Of a DNA stretch of 64,000 nucleotides, positions 46,158-59,035 are shown piece by piece. A model generated the notes under the pieces. The model was not told where the DNA came from. It saw nothing but the letters and a program-made list of their open reading frames with translations, and did no database searches. Source of the DNA: Taenia hydatigena (Eukaryota > Platyhelminthes > Cestoda > Cyclophyllidea > Taeniidae); the NCBI GenBank assembly GCA_036345935.2, contig JADWOT020000004.1:11710729-11774728 (forward strand), written 5' to 3'. Positions within the stretch are counted from its first letter, which is position 1. Each line of letters begins with the position of its first letter. Both the position numbers and the translations under genes were made by a program.

Positions 46158-49100
46158 TCCACTGCCGTTGTCTTTAACGTCGTAGCTCGCAGTCAATGTC
46201 GGTGATATACGTGGTACATAATGCTCCGTCACCACCGTCTACTTTTGGCAGCGTAGCGAGCCATCTGTCCACCTATAGGCTGTCTCAAATGTCCGCCCAT
46301 ACCCGGTGGGCTTGCGCAACGCCTACCTTCTTACTTTCTACCTATCTTTGTGCGTCTTCTCCAGCGTTCACTGTTATCACTCTCTTGCTTTGCAAGGCTG
46401 TGCACTGCGCTGGTTAGGATTCAATTGCTTTTCCCTCCTGAGTCAATTTTTCTACCCTTTTCACCAAAATCCTCTTGGAAAGGAGCATTTTACCCTTGAC
46501 TACCCCTTTTTTACATCGATCGGGTAGTCTACTACCAGTGCGTAAGGAAGTGCATGTTGTGCATGGTAATAATAAAAGGTGCTAATCCATCGAATGAATC
46601 GAGAATTGGACCAACTTTAATTTTGAGAGAGATAGCAAGATTAGCCTTCAAAGAAGGAATTCAGAAAGCTTAACAACTCGTCGGCTGATGAGAGAAATAA
46701 GTATGAACTTAGACTAGTCAAAGCAGGTCGGATAAGGGCAAAATCCTCACACTTAAGCCGCAACCTGCTCCCTGATACTCATGGTCCTGTTAGTACTTAA
46801 TCACGATTTGAAGTGAGAAGCAGCCGGACTCATACGATGCACATCAAAAACACAGACTTTTATAAAATGAAGCGAAATGGATGAAAGAGTCGTGGATGTT
46901 TAAGTGGAAGGAATGTACTGCCAAGGAACACGCAAAAAGAGTAGCAGCGTTGGCGCAGTAACAAAAGTGCGTGATCGAAATTTAGGGGAACTCAAATGTC
47001 CGCAAATCTTTGTGGTGATGAACAAACGCTTATGGTTGAGGGAAGGATGATGCATCTGCCCACACGGTTATCCCAGTTTCGTGGAACTAAGGTGACACAA
47101 ATAAATGCAGCCTCTATCAAAATTCCCTCAACGTCGCACTCACTTTGATTGGTGGTGTCAGATTGATCCCTTAATATCAACACCACACGGAACACTGGTA
47201 GCCATTGAAGAACTAGTGTGTGTGTGTGTGACCATTAATAGCGCTAGTCACAGATATTTACAAAAGACTTAAATAAATGTCTTTATGGAACATCCAAAGA
47301 TAATCGCAAATCTACAGATGAGAAGCCGTACATCTAGTGCAATGCAAATTAAAATTTAGTGGGTGAAAGCGCAATTTTTTGCAGGTGTGAAAAGTTGGAT
47401 GCGCTAAGCATCGAGGCTACTGGCAGTCGTTGATTTAGACTGTCATGAAATATTTCAGAAGCGCTGAAGAATTGTTCTACACCGAAGCCTTCCGAGCATT
47501 CATCAAACAAACAGCGTATCGAAATGAAGCTGAAGCCGGAGATCGCTTCAAGAAGCAAGCCTAGGGCTTAACCCTATACCTCGGTTCTTTTCGCACCAAA
47601 ACTCAATAGGCTAATTATTCGAGAAAATACTCTGAAAAAGCACGCCCATCTTCTTTTCGTACTTAACCATAGCAACTTCACACTGAAATCGTTCAAGTGA
47701 TAATTTGATTCAATTCGCATTTTCAGCTCATTGCCATTCTCATTCCGCAATATTTGTGTACTCCGTAATTCCCTGTGGAACGAAGTACAGTCTGATAGCA
47801 GGCGTCAACTCTTCTACAAAAGGTTTTAATGCATCGGTCACGTACATCACAAAGTGCATCGTTCCAACGGTGCAAATAATCGCCGCATTGACAGTCCGGA
47901 GATAACCCTTGATCCAGCACAATCATAAACTCAGTGCGGCAACTACCCCTGCTTTTGAACCCTTAGCAAGCGCAATTTAAACTTAATAAATGATCCCATT
48001 TAAGGCCACACTTTGACCACATGAAGCTGCATCATACCTCATACACCATCAAGACATTCCGTCTTAAACCGTAGCCTTCCATGGGATCCATGTTGGGAAG
48101 CATCTGTTATTTTAAGTTCAAGGCTATCTGAGGACTTCAAAAGCCTGTTATTCTTAATATGTCTTTAAGTAAGCTGGCTTCAATTCTTCTAAACAAAGCT
48201 GTCATCTTGGAATGGCATAACTCACAGTTCTCGTCCAATGGGTGAAGTCGACTAGATCCCACCCGCTCATCTCACCTGCCTACGCAGGCGAGTTTGGAAC
48301 GCTTATTAAGACAAAACACACTCTTGTAGCCTCTGCCCACCTAAATAGATCCCCGAATCGATCGTATGTTACAGGCGACTCGGCTTCTCCTGATACATGA
48401 CTCACGACTGTGGGATTCATAAGTTGATCCGAATGGTTCACAATGGTCACATGACTGATTCTTTAGATATTTGCGCACCGATTTATTTTAACCTCCGGCC
48501 CGTGTACCTCGATTAGGACGCTACTTGAGTAATATGTTCGTCACTCCTGTGGGCATCCTTCCTTAGAGCTCCACGCACCGCCATATTTTGTTTATGAGTG
48601 AAATCATCAAAATTGCTTAAAGAATTAGTGGGGAAGACTTCTTAATGCAGATTTTAATCAAGACAACTCCAATGAATTGCCTCAATTTGCTAGGTGCGTT
48701 AGATGCATGCGGCTGTCCGTACCCGTGCAGTACAAAGCACGCAAACGCATTTGTCTAGTAGCACGACAGCGCTGTTTGGATTTGCTGCTACTCCTCTACT
48801 ATGTTTGAGCCTGCGTAGCGTAAAAACTAAGATGTTGCGATATGGTTAAATACCGCATAGTTTTTGAATTCCGTCTTGATCCGAACTTTGAATAAAATTA
48901 ATCTCTGCATTTTACTGTTAAGTGGATGCTTTACTGCCTTGTTTGTGATGAAATAGAGACCCTACCATGCATTTATGCACACTTATCAGCAATTATTGTC
49001 AAGCTTTGTCTACTCGAGGCCACTTAACACTATCGATCCCTCTCAAACGATCATGCGTATTCGGTAGTCTGGACAGGAAGACCTTTAAATTAGTGAAAAA

Positions 49101-50202
49101 CAGCAAGACGCAAGACCTTAAATCGCATGCTTCGTACAGCATGCTAAGCAACAGTATCGTAGGATAACACGTTGTTTTTAGAAATAGCAGAAAGGGAGGA
49201 AGGAGAGAGAATGAGAGAAGGGAGAGTGTGGAAGGTACCACCTCATGCCTTTTCTCTGCACCCTCATAACCGTACTTACCTAAGAGAAGGTCATTAACTA
49301 TCTTAAGCACCAGACTATTACGCAAAGGACGCATCAAAAGTTGAGGGTAAAAGTTGAAACAGATAAGGACGTATGAGTGTTAGACCGATATTTGGATTCT
49401 AAAAACGAAATGCATGATAAAGTAAGAAGCTGTAAGTTGATCCCGCCTACAAGGCTAATCGATTGCAATTGTGGCCGTTTCGCCAAACATCCTAGTTGAC
49501 AAGCAAATTAATTAATTCAGAAACTATAATATAAGAACCAAGAACCTTGTTTCAGTGGTAAGCATCATCCACTGTAATAATGACAACATGTTTCTTCTTT
49601 ACATCCAGAAAGGCAAGGCAGCGTAGTTGCCTACTAGCCAAAAGCGGTGCGACACAGTTGACCGAGTGACTTGTACAAACGGCCGATTTCGCAAAAGTCT
49701 GCTACTTTTATGCAAATTAAAGGAAAATTGGGGCACCCTTAAAATATGTGGGTTATACTTTTAGAAAACTGGCAACACAAGTCAATCCAAAAATAACAGC
49801 ATAGCTAGTTCTGCTCGTAAAACTTGTCAAAATCATGGGTTATGTAAAACTCGAGCAGCCTAAACGAGTGAACATATAAGAAAATCCACCTTTTATTGTG
49901 CATTATCAGTAAGGAATCTTGTTGCCTTGCCGGCATTCAGCCCTGCAGTCAAGCTATCCCATGTTTAGAGGACTGCAATTACCTCCTACTGGGTGCAAAT
50001 AGCACCTTTTTTAGAAAAGACTTCATTAATTACCAACGATTAAGTTCATACTTATCATCCATGCACCGATTCGGTTGATAAGGCTATCGCAGAACTTCAA
50101 TGAGATTAGGACTGATTTCCTTGGCCTCTTTTTGTTTGGGCAGATGCAGGAATGCTTCTTTGGTTTTGAATCCATTGGCGCCAAATATGGATACGTGAAA
50201 AC
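46158..50202. other. Arm interval without a recognised gene (right)
   Basis: Mirror of 13915-17960, with the GT microsatellite at 47216-47230. Confidence 0.5.
47216..47230. repeat. (GT)n microsatellite, right arm allele
   Basis: 15 bases of alternating GT; one CA unit shorter than the left tract 16886-16902. Confidence 0.95.
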
Positions 50203-50378
50203 TTAAAATCTGGCATTAAATTGAGGACAAGCAAATAAGTGAAGTGTGTACCAGCTCTTTTTTCTTTGATTTCTTAAAAGGACATGCACTTCGTGCAGAC
50301 TGCCATCAGTAAAGCAGTCGCTAAGGCGTTTGTTGAAACCTCTGTAATTCTGCAAGGTGCGTCGCGGTGCTGCAGTTC
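50203..50378 (-). pseudogene. Possible degenerate ankyrin exon (right arm)
   Basis: Mirror of 13739-13914, same reading (LSDCFTDGSLHEVHVL) and same stop. Low certainty. Confidence 0.25.
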
Positions 50379-52143
50379 CTGCGTTGTGATATAGTGGACA
50401 GAAAGGATCAAATGGAGTGCAAATGAAAGGCTTAGATGCGTGGAGAAAAAGGCTCACTACTCGGTTAGTATTATAAAGATTAACGGTTTGACATTGGAAA
50501 AGCTCCTAATTATACGCGATTTTATCTGTCGTCGATCTACCATGTTGAGGTGAGCCTCCCCACCGTGAAGTAGAGACTGCATCTGCTGAGGATCCCGTCA
50601 AGCAGACAGAAAATGCACAATGTGGATTTTTCTTTGATGGCTAAAGGCTAACGAATCTGCTCCTTACTTCTCTATTTCCTACGTACTCTATTTGTCTATG
50701 TAGATCCTGAACGAATCTGTGCTACTGCTACCACTGCTGCTGTCGTTCAGTTGCGCCAAGCGTACGCCAGCCATTGGTTTCGAGGCACATGTTTTAACAG
50801 TGGAGTGAACCGACGTTCCGCAAATGCCTCTGCAACCAGTGTGCAATGTGGTAACTTTGAAAGGAATCCCTTGCTGAAATAGGTGACTTGTCTCATTGAA
50901 TCCTTTTGTCCCCAAAACCGTTGAAACGATACTGCTGACCTCTCAATAAATGTATTCTAGCCACAAAAATTCACTCAAACCTTAAGGGTTTTAACGGTAA
51001 CACGAATAAATAGGTTGTCGGAAATTTTAATTAATGAAAAAGATTGAGGGAAGAAGTGTGAGGCTGCGTTCGTACGAAATCGCTAGAAAGGTCGTAGGTG
51101 CTGCCCGGCAGTGCTTTCTGATACTCAAAGCTGCAGGGTTCACTTGGCCTACCCTGTGCCTTTGACGACTATGCCTGATTGAGTGCCTTCTCTGTTTTTG
51201 CTTGCGTATAGCCGCATTTGCTGATCAGAGTCTCTCTTAATGATTCTTGGTTTCTTAGTAGATGGCGGAGAAGAACGGATCTGAAATTTAATTGGTGGGT
51301 GGGAGATAGGAAGCTTGACAACCACCGTCTTCATTTTCTCTATTAAATGAGCGGTGAGTGGTGCAAGTAGACACATAAAGAATGGACTTCTGTAAGCTTT
51401 ACTTTTCTTTCGTCGTCGAGGCATATGTATGCATTATTTGGTAGGATAAATATTTCTGCACCACGGTTGGTTCTAGTCTGTCTGATCACCTGTGATGGCT
51501 GAGTTAGAAGAACGAACTTTTGGAGTGACGACCAATAAAGCCGAGTGTTGACAATCTTGTACCAAATTTCTTTATGTTTTGGCCTTATCTTCAGCTACTT
51601 CAACATTCCACGACTCTACGCCTGCATATTTGCCATGGAATAGTGCTCGCGTCACCTATGCCGCCAGCACCCGCCGTCTTAGTCGAAATATAGCGTTTTT
51701 GTTGCAACTTTAGTCTGGGCTTAGCGAAAGGGTGAGGCATTTACGGGTCAGGTTTTTGTCTATGCAGAGTAACTCAAGGGATGAGGTGTAAATTTTAGCC
51801 TGCCAAAGGGGTCTGCATGCATTTAAGTTTACCTAGTTTTCTCGTAAACCGTCTCAAACGGATTTTTTATTCTATTTCAGTGATAAGCCGTCTTCTCAAA
51901 AGCGAAAGAAATTAATCGGGGCGCGACTTGAAATGAACACATTTATAACTTCAGAAACTTACTTGGCCGATACGTTCATGACCCACTCAAAAAAGTGTAA
52001 TCCGAACAACCGGCACAAACCATTGCATTTTTTACCATTTTGGGAGTATGCGGTGCGCAAAATTGTTCTTACACGCAGTTGTGCTAGCAATGAGTAAAGT
52101 CGTTGTCTCCGTGAATGTCATAAAGTGAACGCAGAATACATAC
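50379..52143. other. Arm interval without a recognised gene (right)
   Basis: Mirror of 11973-13738. It holds the lysine/arginine-rich 91-codon frame at 51149-51424 (minus), unassigned. Confidence 0.5.
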
Positions 52144-52485
52144 CTTGACAGCAGCAAGAGTAAGCGCAGATTGGTTTCTTTAATTTAGTTTGCAGCCCTC
52201 GTCGACACCATGAGAAATGAGGTACCGCACAACATTCATGTGATTGTAACGAACGGCTCTATCCAAAGGGGTCCGATTATACAAGTTTGTCACATCGGGG
52301 CGAGCTCCCTGTTTGAGAAACATTCGTACACATGGCGGGTGATCTTTTGTGGCTGCACAGTGAAGCACGCTGTTCATGATCTTGTCAGTACAGGAAACCG
52401 AGGCGCCATGCTCAAGGAGGATCTTCAATGCGTCTTGATCTCCTTTATACGCTGCCAAATGAAGTGGAGGACACCACGACTCCAC
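52144..52485 (-). pseudogene. Ankyrin-repeat exon B with in-frame TAA (right arm)
   Basis: Mirror of 11631-11972. The TAA is the complement of 52180-52182, so the disruption is shared by both arms. One residue differs (MFLKQG). Splice signals are intact. Confidence 0.65.
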
Positions 52486-52695
52486 CTGAAAAGAAAAAAG
52501 GCCACTCTCAACCTTTATCAGTCGCACTAACCCTACATTAAGAGTGCATAGAACAGGTCTGGTTCTGCTCTCCTTAAGATTTTGCGTTAACTCTTCTTAT
52601 CTTCAATAACTTTAAGCTAAAATTTACCTCCGCAATTTGGTGGCGTCTATTTTATTTTACAGCGCAGGAGATCACGAATACGAAATGCGACCTAC

Positions 52696-52815
52696 ATCGC
52701 TCTCCAGCAAACGCTTCATGGCAGCGATATTGTTATGAAGTATGGCTTCAAAGAGAGTTTGTGGCTCATCACTTCTAATTTCCTCATCATCCTCATCGTC
52801 CGATCTGTGCGTGTG
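52696..52815 (-). CDS. Ankyrin-type exon A (right arm)
   Basis: Mirror of 11301-11420, with the same splice signals and reading frame; phase 0 joins it to 52144-52485. Confidence 0.6.
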
Positions 52816-53114
52816 CTGCAAAAGCAAAACTTTGTTTGATTAAAACAATATGCTCATTATTTTGCTTTGATATATTAGTGCAATTATCAGCAGCATAAAG
52901 GGGGCTGACTAAATTCTAAGTCAATTTGACCTCAAAATGTATGGAATTCTGGGGCATCATATTATATAGTGGTTAAGAAATGTAGAGAGCATTAGACAAC
53001 CCTGCGTGGAATATTATCGGTGAGAGTGCTTCTCAGAATATTATAGGCTCACAATTGCTTAGCCATGTACAAAAATGATTTGATGCAAAGGATATAACAA
53101 CGCCACGTGCCACA

Positions 53115-53443
53115 GAATTCAACCGATTGACCCTCCTCATTAGCTTCGTGAGAAAGAAAGTATTGCACAACATTAGAGTGGCCATGTGTATGGGCTTCCA
53201 TTAGCAATGTTTGGTGGCTAGTATTTTTTATATTGGCTGTGCTGTCAGATTTAAACAGCAGAGTGACGGCGGCTAAATTGCTTTTTCTTACCGCTTAGTG
53301 AAGGGGCATTTTGCCAAGGTAATCACACAGGTAAGTGTAAGCCCATTACCGAGGAACAGCTGCCTTATCTCTACGTTACCCATTAATGCAGCTTCTATGA
53401 GTAGAGCCGACATAGAATCTTCTGTGCGTACATTGAGATCAGC
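53115..53443 (-). pseudogene. Frameshifted ankyrin-repeat exon (right arm)
   Basis: Mirror of 10673-11001, with the same frame change between its two ankyrin repeats. A local difference (TGTGTAAATC on the left, TGTTTAAATC on the right) falls in the junction region. Confidence 0.6.
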
Positions 53444-56400
53444 CTAGAAATTGTGAAGTAATGTTGGACCAGATGCGTGGACTGGTTTACCCATATTGAA
53501 CAGACAATGTTTCCTTACGACTAATAACGAAATTGAGCGTTATAACTGCTAATACTATTGCCTATAAACAGGCACTATGTTTGGCTAGCTGCGCAAGTGT
53601 TATGCACGGATTAATAAAATGGAAAGTGTGAGCCTTGTTAGTCATTTCGTGTAAAAATAAAGAATAATATGGTTAATCGATGGCGAAGAGTTAGACAACG
53701 CACGCCGTTTTCCAGTGGCTGCCTCGCGACCGAGAGCAGTTCTCATTTGGGCGTTCGAAATTTCAATCTATTTATCGTCTGTGAGCTTCCTGGAGATTAG
53801 ATCCGATGCACTGAACACTTGCAGCGGCGACAGCGTAAACTCGCCGAATAGTAGTACAACGAAGGCGACATATAGGCTTCCATTTTCATGCACCTGAAGT
53901 GGCCGACCAATGCTGACTTTTGAGTTATCAGTGAAGTATGCTTGTCCCTATGCTGAGCAACGCTAATTATCCATGCCTGAGCATTGGACCGGAACTATAA
54001 AGGTTAAACGGCACCATGTGTTGTGGTGCGGGTCTCCAGAGCGTATTCGGTTTTATCTTAGCACCAACAATAAAGCTTCTTGCGCTGAAAATTTCAATCA
54101 TTTATCGTCAATAATTGCCCACTAAGGTGAAACATAGATAGACCTATGTAACGAGGCACTGATGGGCAGAATACATCAATCTATACGCAAATCTAGCCGC
54201 TGCATAAAGGCCTATGTTGGAAAATTTAAGCAACGCGACTAGCTTGCTATGTGTTTGTCTGTGATTCTAAACCTAGAATCGTACGTAATTACGACTTCCA
54301 ACTTGGCGACCGTACGAAAGTAAATCGTTTATGCCACTCAAAATACAAATCAAAGGACGTTGCTTGCAGCGACCAAGCACATGTCTCATTCCCTATAAAT
54401 TGTGCAATAGACTTAAGAAATCAAGCTTAGGTTTTTATATAGCTAAAGGTGTTTAGATGATGACAATCGCAAATTTACTTGCGATTCATCGTATAATTAA
54501 CAAGCATGCGCAAAACGTTTAGCCAAAGGTTGCATTAAAAGTCGTATTTCACTTTCGTGACCACCTTTTGAATGCGTCGCATAGTTAAGGTTTAGCAGGA
54601 ATGTATTCTCTGACTGTATTCGACGGAATGTCTTGAAGTAAATGTTAACACCACGAAAGGGTCGCTTAGCCTTTGCTACGGATAATAACTGAAGAGAAGT
54701 TTCGAGTATATCTACCAGGGATTCAAAGTGGTGCGATTACCGTGATTTAGAGAATCGGCAAACGAACTTGACTAAAGCATTCTCTATTTGCTAAACATCC
54801 TGGCTCGTGGCCTTGCTGATGCTCAGCTGATATAACCTTTTCTCATAACTCATCCCATTGGGAATTGTGTGATCTAATCTCAAGTAAATACGAAGAAGTT
54901 GGTAGGATCGCTCGCGTGTTTCAAAGATAATTTGAACTGATGAAAGCGATAGATTTGGGTTCATGAAAGCCCCTTGTGTGGCTCCCGCTTTTGAACCGAT
55001 GGCATTCCTACCCTTATTTGGAATACATGCACATACTCAACTCCCAATTGCGAACCAAATAACTTCATGCACTCATGTTATAAGCACGGCTCGAATTGTG
55101 CCCTGTCCTCCTTCTCGCACCTATGCCGAGGATTAAGGAACAAGTGGCACCACATCTTGGCACTATTCACAATGAATTGTGTGAAGTTCAAGGTAACGAA
55201 GACTTGACAAGCAAAATCTATACAAGCGTCTGTTCTGAGGTTTTGCAATTGAACTGCCAATTCACAAGAATGAGAACACATGACATCCATTCATTTGTCA
55301 AAGTTTTGTGAGCGGAACTTCAACACGCGTGTAAAAGAAAGGTAAAGCACGGAGCCAAAGTTATAGAGTATTCACACCTTGTGATCAGCCGTTTGTCTTG
55401 ATAGGTCAAATAAGGCCAGGGAGATGAATTACTTAACATCCAAACATTGAATTGAAAAATGAATTGAACAATTGGGTCTAAAAGGATACCAGCCACACAT
55501 TTAGGGAAGCGTAAGGTTCATAAAAGATGGACGCATGCATTAATGTGATTTTAAGTTCATGATGCAATTCGCATGCAATGACATTTCATTCCCCGAGTTA
55601 TCAGTCCCTCAATCGTTGGTATTGCGAGACATCAGCTACTAGCAAAGACTACTTACCTTACACGTTGTTTGCTTTACCTAAAGTTTGAGAGTTCTTTGTT
55701 GCAACATTCGAAAAGAATGGCATCATTACGGTGCTAGATCCACTCGACGCTGGCACTTTTTAGGCTTACTCGGGTGTGTGATGCTGCCACATGGAAGAAT
55801 AACTCAGAGAATAAAGGCCCATTTTAGTGCAAAAACTATCAACCCTGTGCCTTTTGTGATCACGTGTGCTGGAATCCACCTGTTTGAGATGTACACACAG
55901 ATGGCTAGTGCCTGAGTCACGGGCGACTGATTTTTTCCTGAATCATACCGGCCCTGGCCTAGGGCATCGCATCGAGTGGCCGACAGGACTCATGTAGCAA
56001 AGTGATCGGTCAGTGACGGAAATCGTAACAATCAAAAGATCAATTCATTTTGGCTGATCTAGTGCAGACGATTTGGTATTCATGCATATTGTTGCTGAAT
56101 TCTTTAGATCACTGTACCGATTCGTACCTCACAACTGAAGCGTTGAAGACGTGATTAACTTCAAATATTATGAAACCGTTGCTTTACCTGCATTTGGTGG
56201 TGATGCAACAATGACGACTCGTTGGGAAGCAACCGCACACGTGGATTTAAAGTTAGATTTTGCGAACGGGTAGACATCAATAGTCACAATAATTGCTTTC
56301 CGTTCAAATCCATTTAATAAGGTGCATCTAATCAAGCGACGTCTATGCTAACATTAATCAGACGCCTCATTTCCAACTATACGCAAAGTTTGTTGGTGTT

Positions 56401-57519
56401 TGCAACCCATAGAGCCAATGAATAGTTGCCTGCAGGCAAATAGCTGTTTGCATATCACTGCCACCCATATGATACCTGTAATCATGATATCTTTGAAAGC
56501 GCCGCTTTCAGTTTAGAGATGAAATAATTGTCACAACTTAAAGCAAGTTAACATAACATTGCGTTTGCTGCTTAATTAGTTGGTTGCTGATCCTAAGTAA
56601 ACCCACATGCTAGGCACGCGCCGACGCAACACAGAAGGTGAATGAGTTGGGTAAAACTTTCTCGTAAGGTTTTTGTGACTACTGCTTTTTGACTTTTTTT
56701 TGTTTCGCGGCATGATAGCTTAAAGTCTTACAAGATTGTGTAACTGTCTCTTGATGAATTGCAGATTCTTCGAGGGCCTTCCTCACCTTGCTTACTTTGC
56801 AGTTCTACAGAGCTAATGTGCTCATTTTAATAGGACTGTCTTTATGAGGTTGATATCTAAGAGATGACCCCTGAAATGGCGGAGTACATAGAGCCCCTGC
56901 TCATGTTTCAAATGTCAAAAGTATTCCATGCTCAAAACTTTGTGACTTTTGCTTCAAATGACTTAAGACCGTTGCTCTGGGAACGACCGAGCATTTTGGT
57001 CCCCCTCACCAGTTTAGTCTCTCACTTACAAAACAGTAATTTAACGAAGGAACTAATGGCTCTTAGCCTAATTGGTGAATCGGCAGTTTGCCAGATGATG
57101 ATCTTTCTTAAAGTTCCAGATGCTTGTGGCCCTCGTTCTTTGTAATAAGCTTACAAATTAACCCATGCTCTTGCAGATTTTTAGTTCTAGAAGGCAAGAT
57201 GGTGATTGCTTCCATCTCATGACTTGAGAGAACCTTCCACGACTTTTGAGCGCAATAATGTGGCAGATCAGCATTAGACTTCCAACCCATGTCGTACATG
57301 CGTCATGTTTGTGGTGCATTAGTGGTGTATCCCACCTGATTTCCAGGCCTCTTGTAGTTGCGTAGGCGTCCCATTTCGTTGGTCAAATATGCATGACATA
57401 TTTTCTACTGTCGCTATTTGTGAAGGAGCAAATCAGACCTGCGGCCAATGTGAAGACGTAGGTTTATAACCACAGACGGCTATAACATTGTTGACTGAGC
57501 CATTTAAGAAAACATACAT
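53444..57519. other. Arm interval with no recognised gene (right)
   Basis: Mirror of 6597-10672; nothing recognised beyond scattered short frames. Confidence 0.55.
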
Positions 57520-57665
57520 ACTAACGCAATCCACTCTCAACACTGTCCTGAGTCGCGAATGGCAAGGCATTCATTTCCCAACAATCGTTGGCCCATTATC
57601 ATTGGCAAAACGACCCATTTGAGTGGGAAGAGAAGCAAAATAACACAACACTCAGCCAGATGCAC
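57520..57665 (-). repeat. Inverted third copy of the flanking-repeat end
   Basis: The end of the right arm is the reverse complement of 6451-6596 and, at ~95%, of 62562-62707. The gypsy copy between them is therefore bounded on both sides by ~146 bp inverted copies, but only the outer one continues into the rest of the direct repeat. Confidence 0.85.
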
Positions 57666-57933
57666 GGCGTCCTGGGACTTCATGGGCTCCGCTTCGGCCA
57701 CTTTCGTGAAGTAGTCCACCATAACTAAGCTATATCGGTTTCCCCTCTTGGTAAGGGGTAGGGGCCCCATGATGTCGATACCCACTCGTTCGCCCGGAAA
57801 TCCCGTAAGCATATTCTGCAGAGGTGCCACTGCTGTGGAATGAGGGTTCTTGAACCTGCTGCACGTAATGCAGGTTCGGCAGAAGTCCTGCACGTCTGGG
57901 GAGAGGGAGAGCCATCAGTATCGTTTCATCGAG
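57666..57933 (-). pseudogene. Truncated integrase, right gypsy copy
   Basis: Reads CRTCITCSRFK (the CxxC half of the zinc-binding domain), then RVGIDIMGPLPLTKRG (first catalytic Asp) and YSLVMVDYFTKVAEAEPM (second conserved Asp region), up to SQDAVHLAE. There the frame runs into arm sequence and stops at 57537-57539. The third catalytic acidic residue and the C-terminal domain are missing. The HH half of the zinc finger is out of frame upstream. The integrase would insert the cDNA into the genome; this one cannot. Confidence 0.88.
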
Positions 57934-58100
57934 GCCTCCACCATCTTTTTCTCACCGACGTGGCCCAATTGTTCGTGCAGCTCTTGGAGGGCTGTTTGTA
58001 TCAGGGAACCTGGAACAACCAGGCGTTTGGGAGACGTGGCATCTTTTTGGTACCACAAGACTTCATCTTCCAGGGAGAGTTTGGACCATTGCTGCCATAT

Positions 58101-58931
58101 CTACTTGGCTGCCTTGCTGGATGACTTCATCTCTTCCGCAGTGGGCTTGGACGAGGATGCCAGAAACCTGTCGTATACCAGAGACGTGTCGGGGTCTGTA
58201 CTCTGTGTGTTGCTTAAATGATGTTTAGTCAGCTCGCTTAAAAATAGGGTTCCCACTACACCGCCATGCCTTTCCACTGAGAGAGATCTGCAGGATAAGG
58301 CATCTGCGTTGCTATGCGAGTTTCCTTTTCTGTACTGCACAGTGAAGTCATGTTGCTGCAGCTCCTCGTACCAGTGTGCAACCGAACGATCGATCTCCTT
58401 CATTGCTTTCAACCAGGTCAGCGCCTGATGGTCTGTTCCCACTATGAACTGTCTCGCTATCAGGTAGTGCTTGAAGTGGCGTACCATTGTATAGATGGCG
58501 AAGAGTTCACGTTCTGTTGCACTTTTCTGTCCCATTTTTTTGCTCAATCTGGCATTAGCGTAGGCGATGATGTGTTCCCTACCTTCTTTGTCTCTTTGCG
58601 AAAGTACACCACCCATGGCCACGTCGCTGGAGTCCGTGTCTAGTACGAAGGAGGGAGGTGCGGCGGTCTCGAAGTTTGGTAAAGCCAAAATCGGAGCGGA
58701 GCAGAGCATTCGCTTTAGTTCTTTGAAGGCTTCATCATGTTCATTTTCCCACTTGAAATTTCTTTTTGCCTGCTTCTCGGTTAGCTTGTGTTGGGGGCTA
58801 GCAATCTTGGCAAAGCCTTTAATGAAGCGCCTATAGTAGTTTGCCAAACCGAGGAAACTGCGAAGTTCCGTCTGATTAGTTGGTGGTGGCCAGGTTCTCA
58901 CTTGTTTTGTGCGATCTTCAGTGACTGCCAT
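58101..58931 (-). pseudogene. RT connection and RNase H domain, right gypsy copy
   Basis: 276 codons, homologous to 2075-2911. It differs from that copy at some 18 residues, including RRFIKG, SPQHK, KKMGQK, IVGTDH, SCRSLS and one added Ser before FVLD. The SCRSLS change lies in the NADALSRRP end motif. The stop is the complement of 58101-58103. The RNase H acidic residues remain (DTDSSD, ATEREL, GTDHQ, NADAL). Confidence 0.92.
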
Positions 58932-59035
58932 CTCGTCTGACGAGACTGTGTGCCCCAGAAAGTTGACTCAACGGCGGAGAAAATGACGCTTCTTTGGATT
59001 CAAGGTCAAACCTGCATCTTGCAGACGGTCTAGGA

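Larger units (their letters stand above)
32813..57665 (-). repeat. Right arm of giant palindrome (partner 6451-30947)
   Basis: Reverse complement of the left arm. It is longer by ~356 bp, mainly because of 33094-33238 (one extra tandem unit) and 38563-38779 (217 bp). It also differs by a GAT triplet at ~40187-40192, single-base run changes, the CA microsatellite, and lack of a 7 bp repeat. It ends at 57665, where the gypsy integrase fragment begins. Confidence 0.97.

Noticed and set aside
6451..57665. The palindrome as one transposon with 24 kb terminal inverted repeats
   Set aside because: The 1.87 kb spacer encodes no transposase, integrase or polymerase, and no target duplication borders the arms. 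A segmental inverted duplication fits better.
6451..57665. Palindrome as a missed sequencing-hairpin adapter artefact
   Set aside because: The arms differ by substitutions, a 217 bp segment, a repeat unit and several small indels, which one molecule read twice would not show. A haplotype misjoin is still possible and is kept as an alternative.
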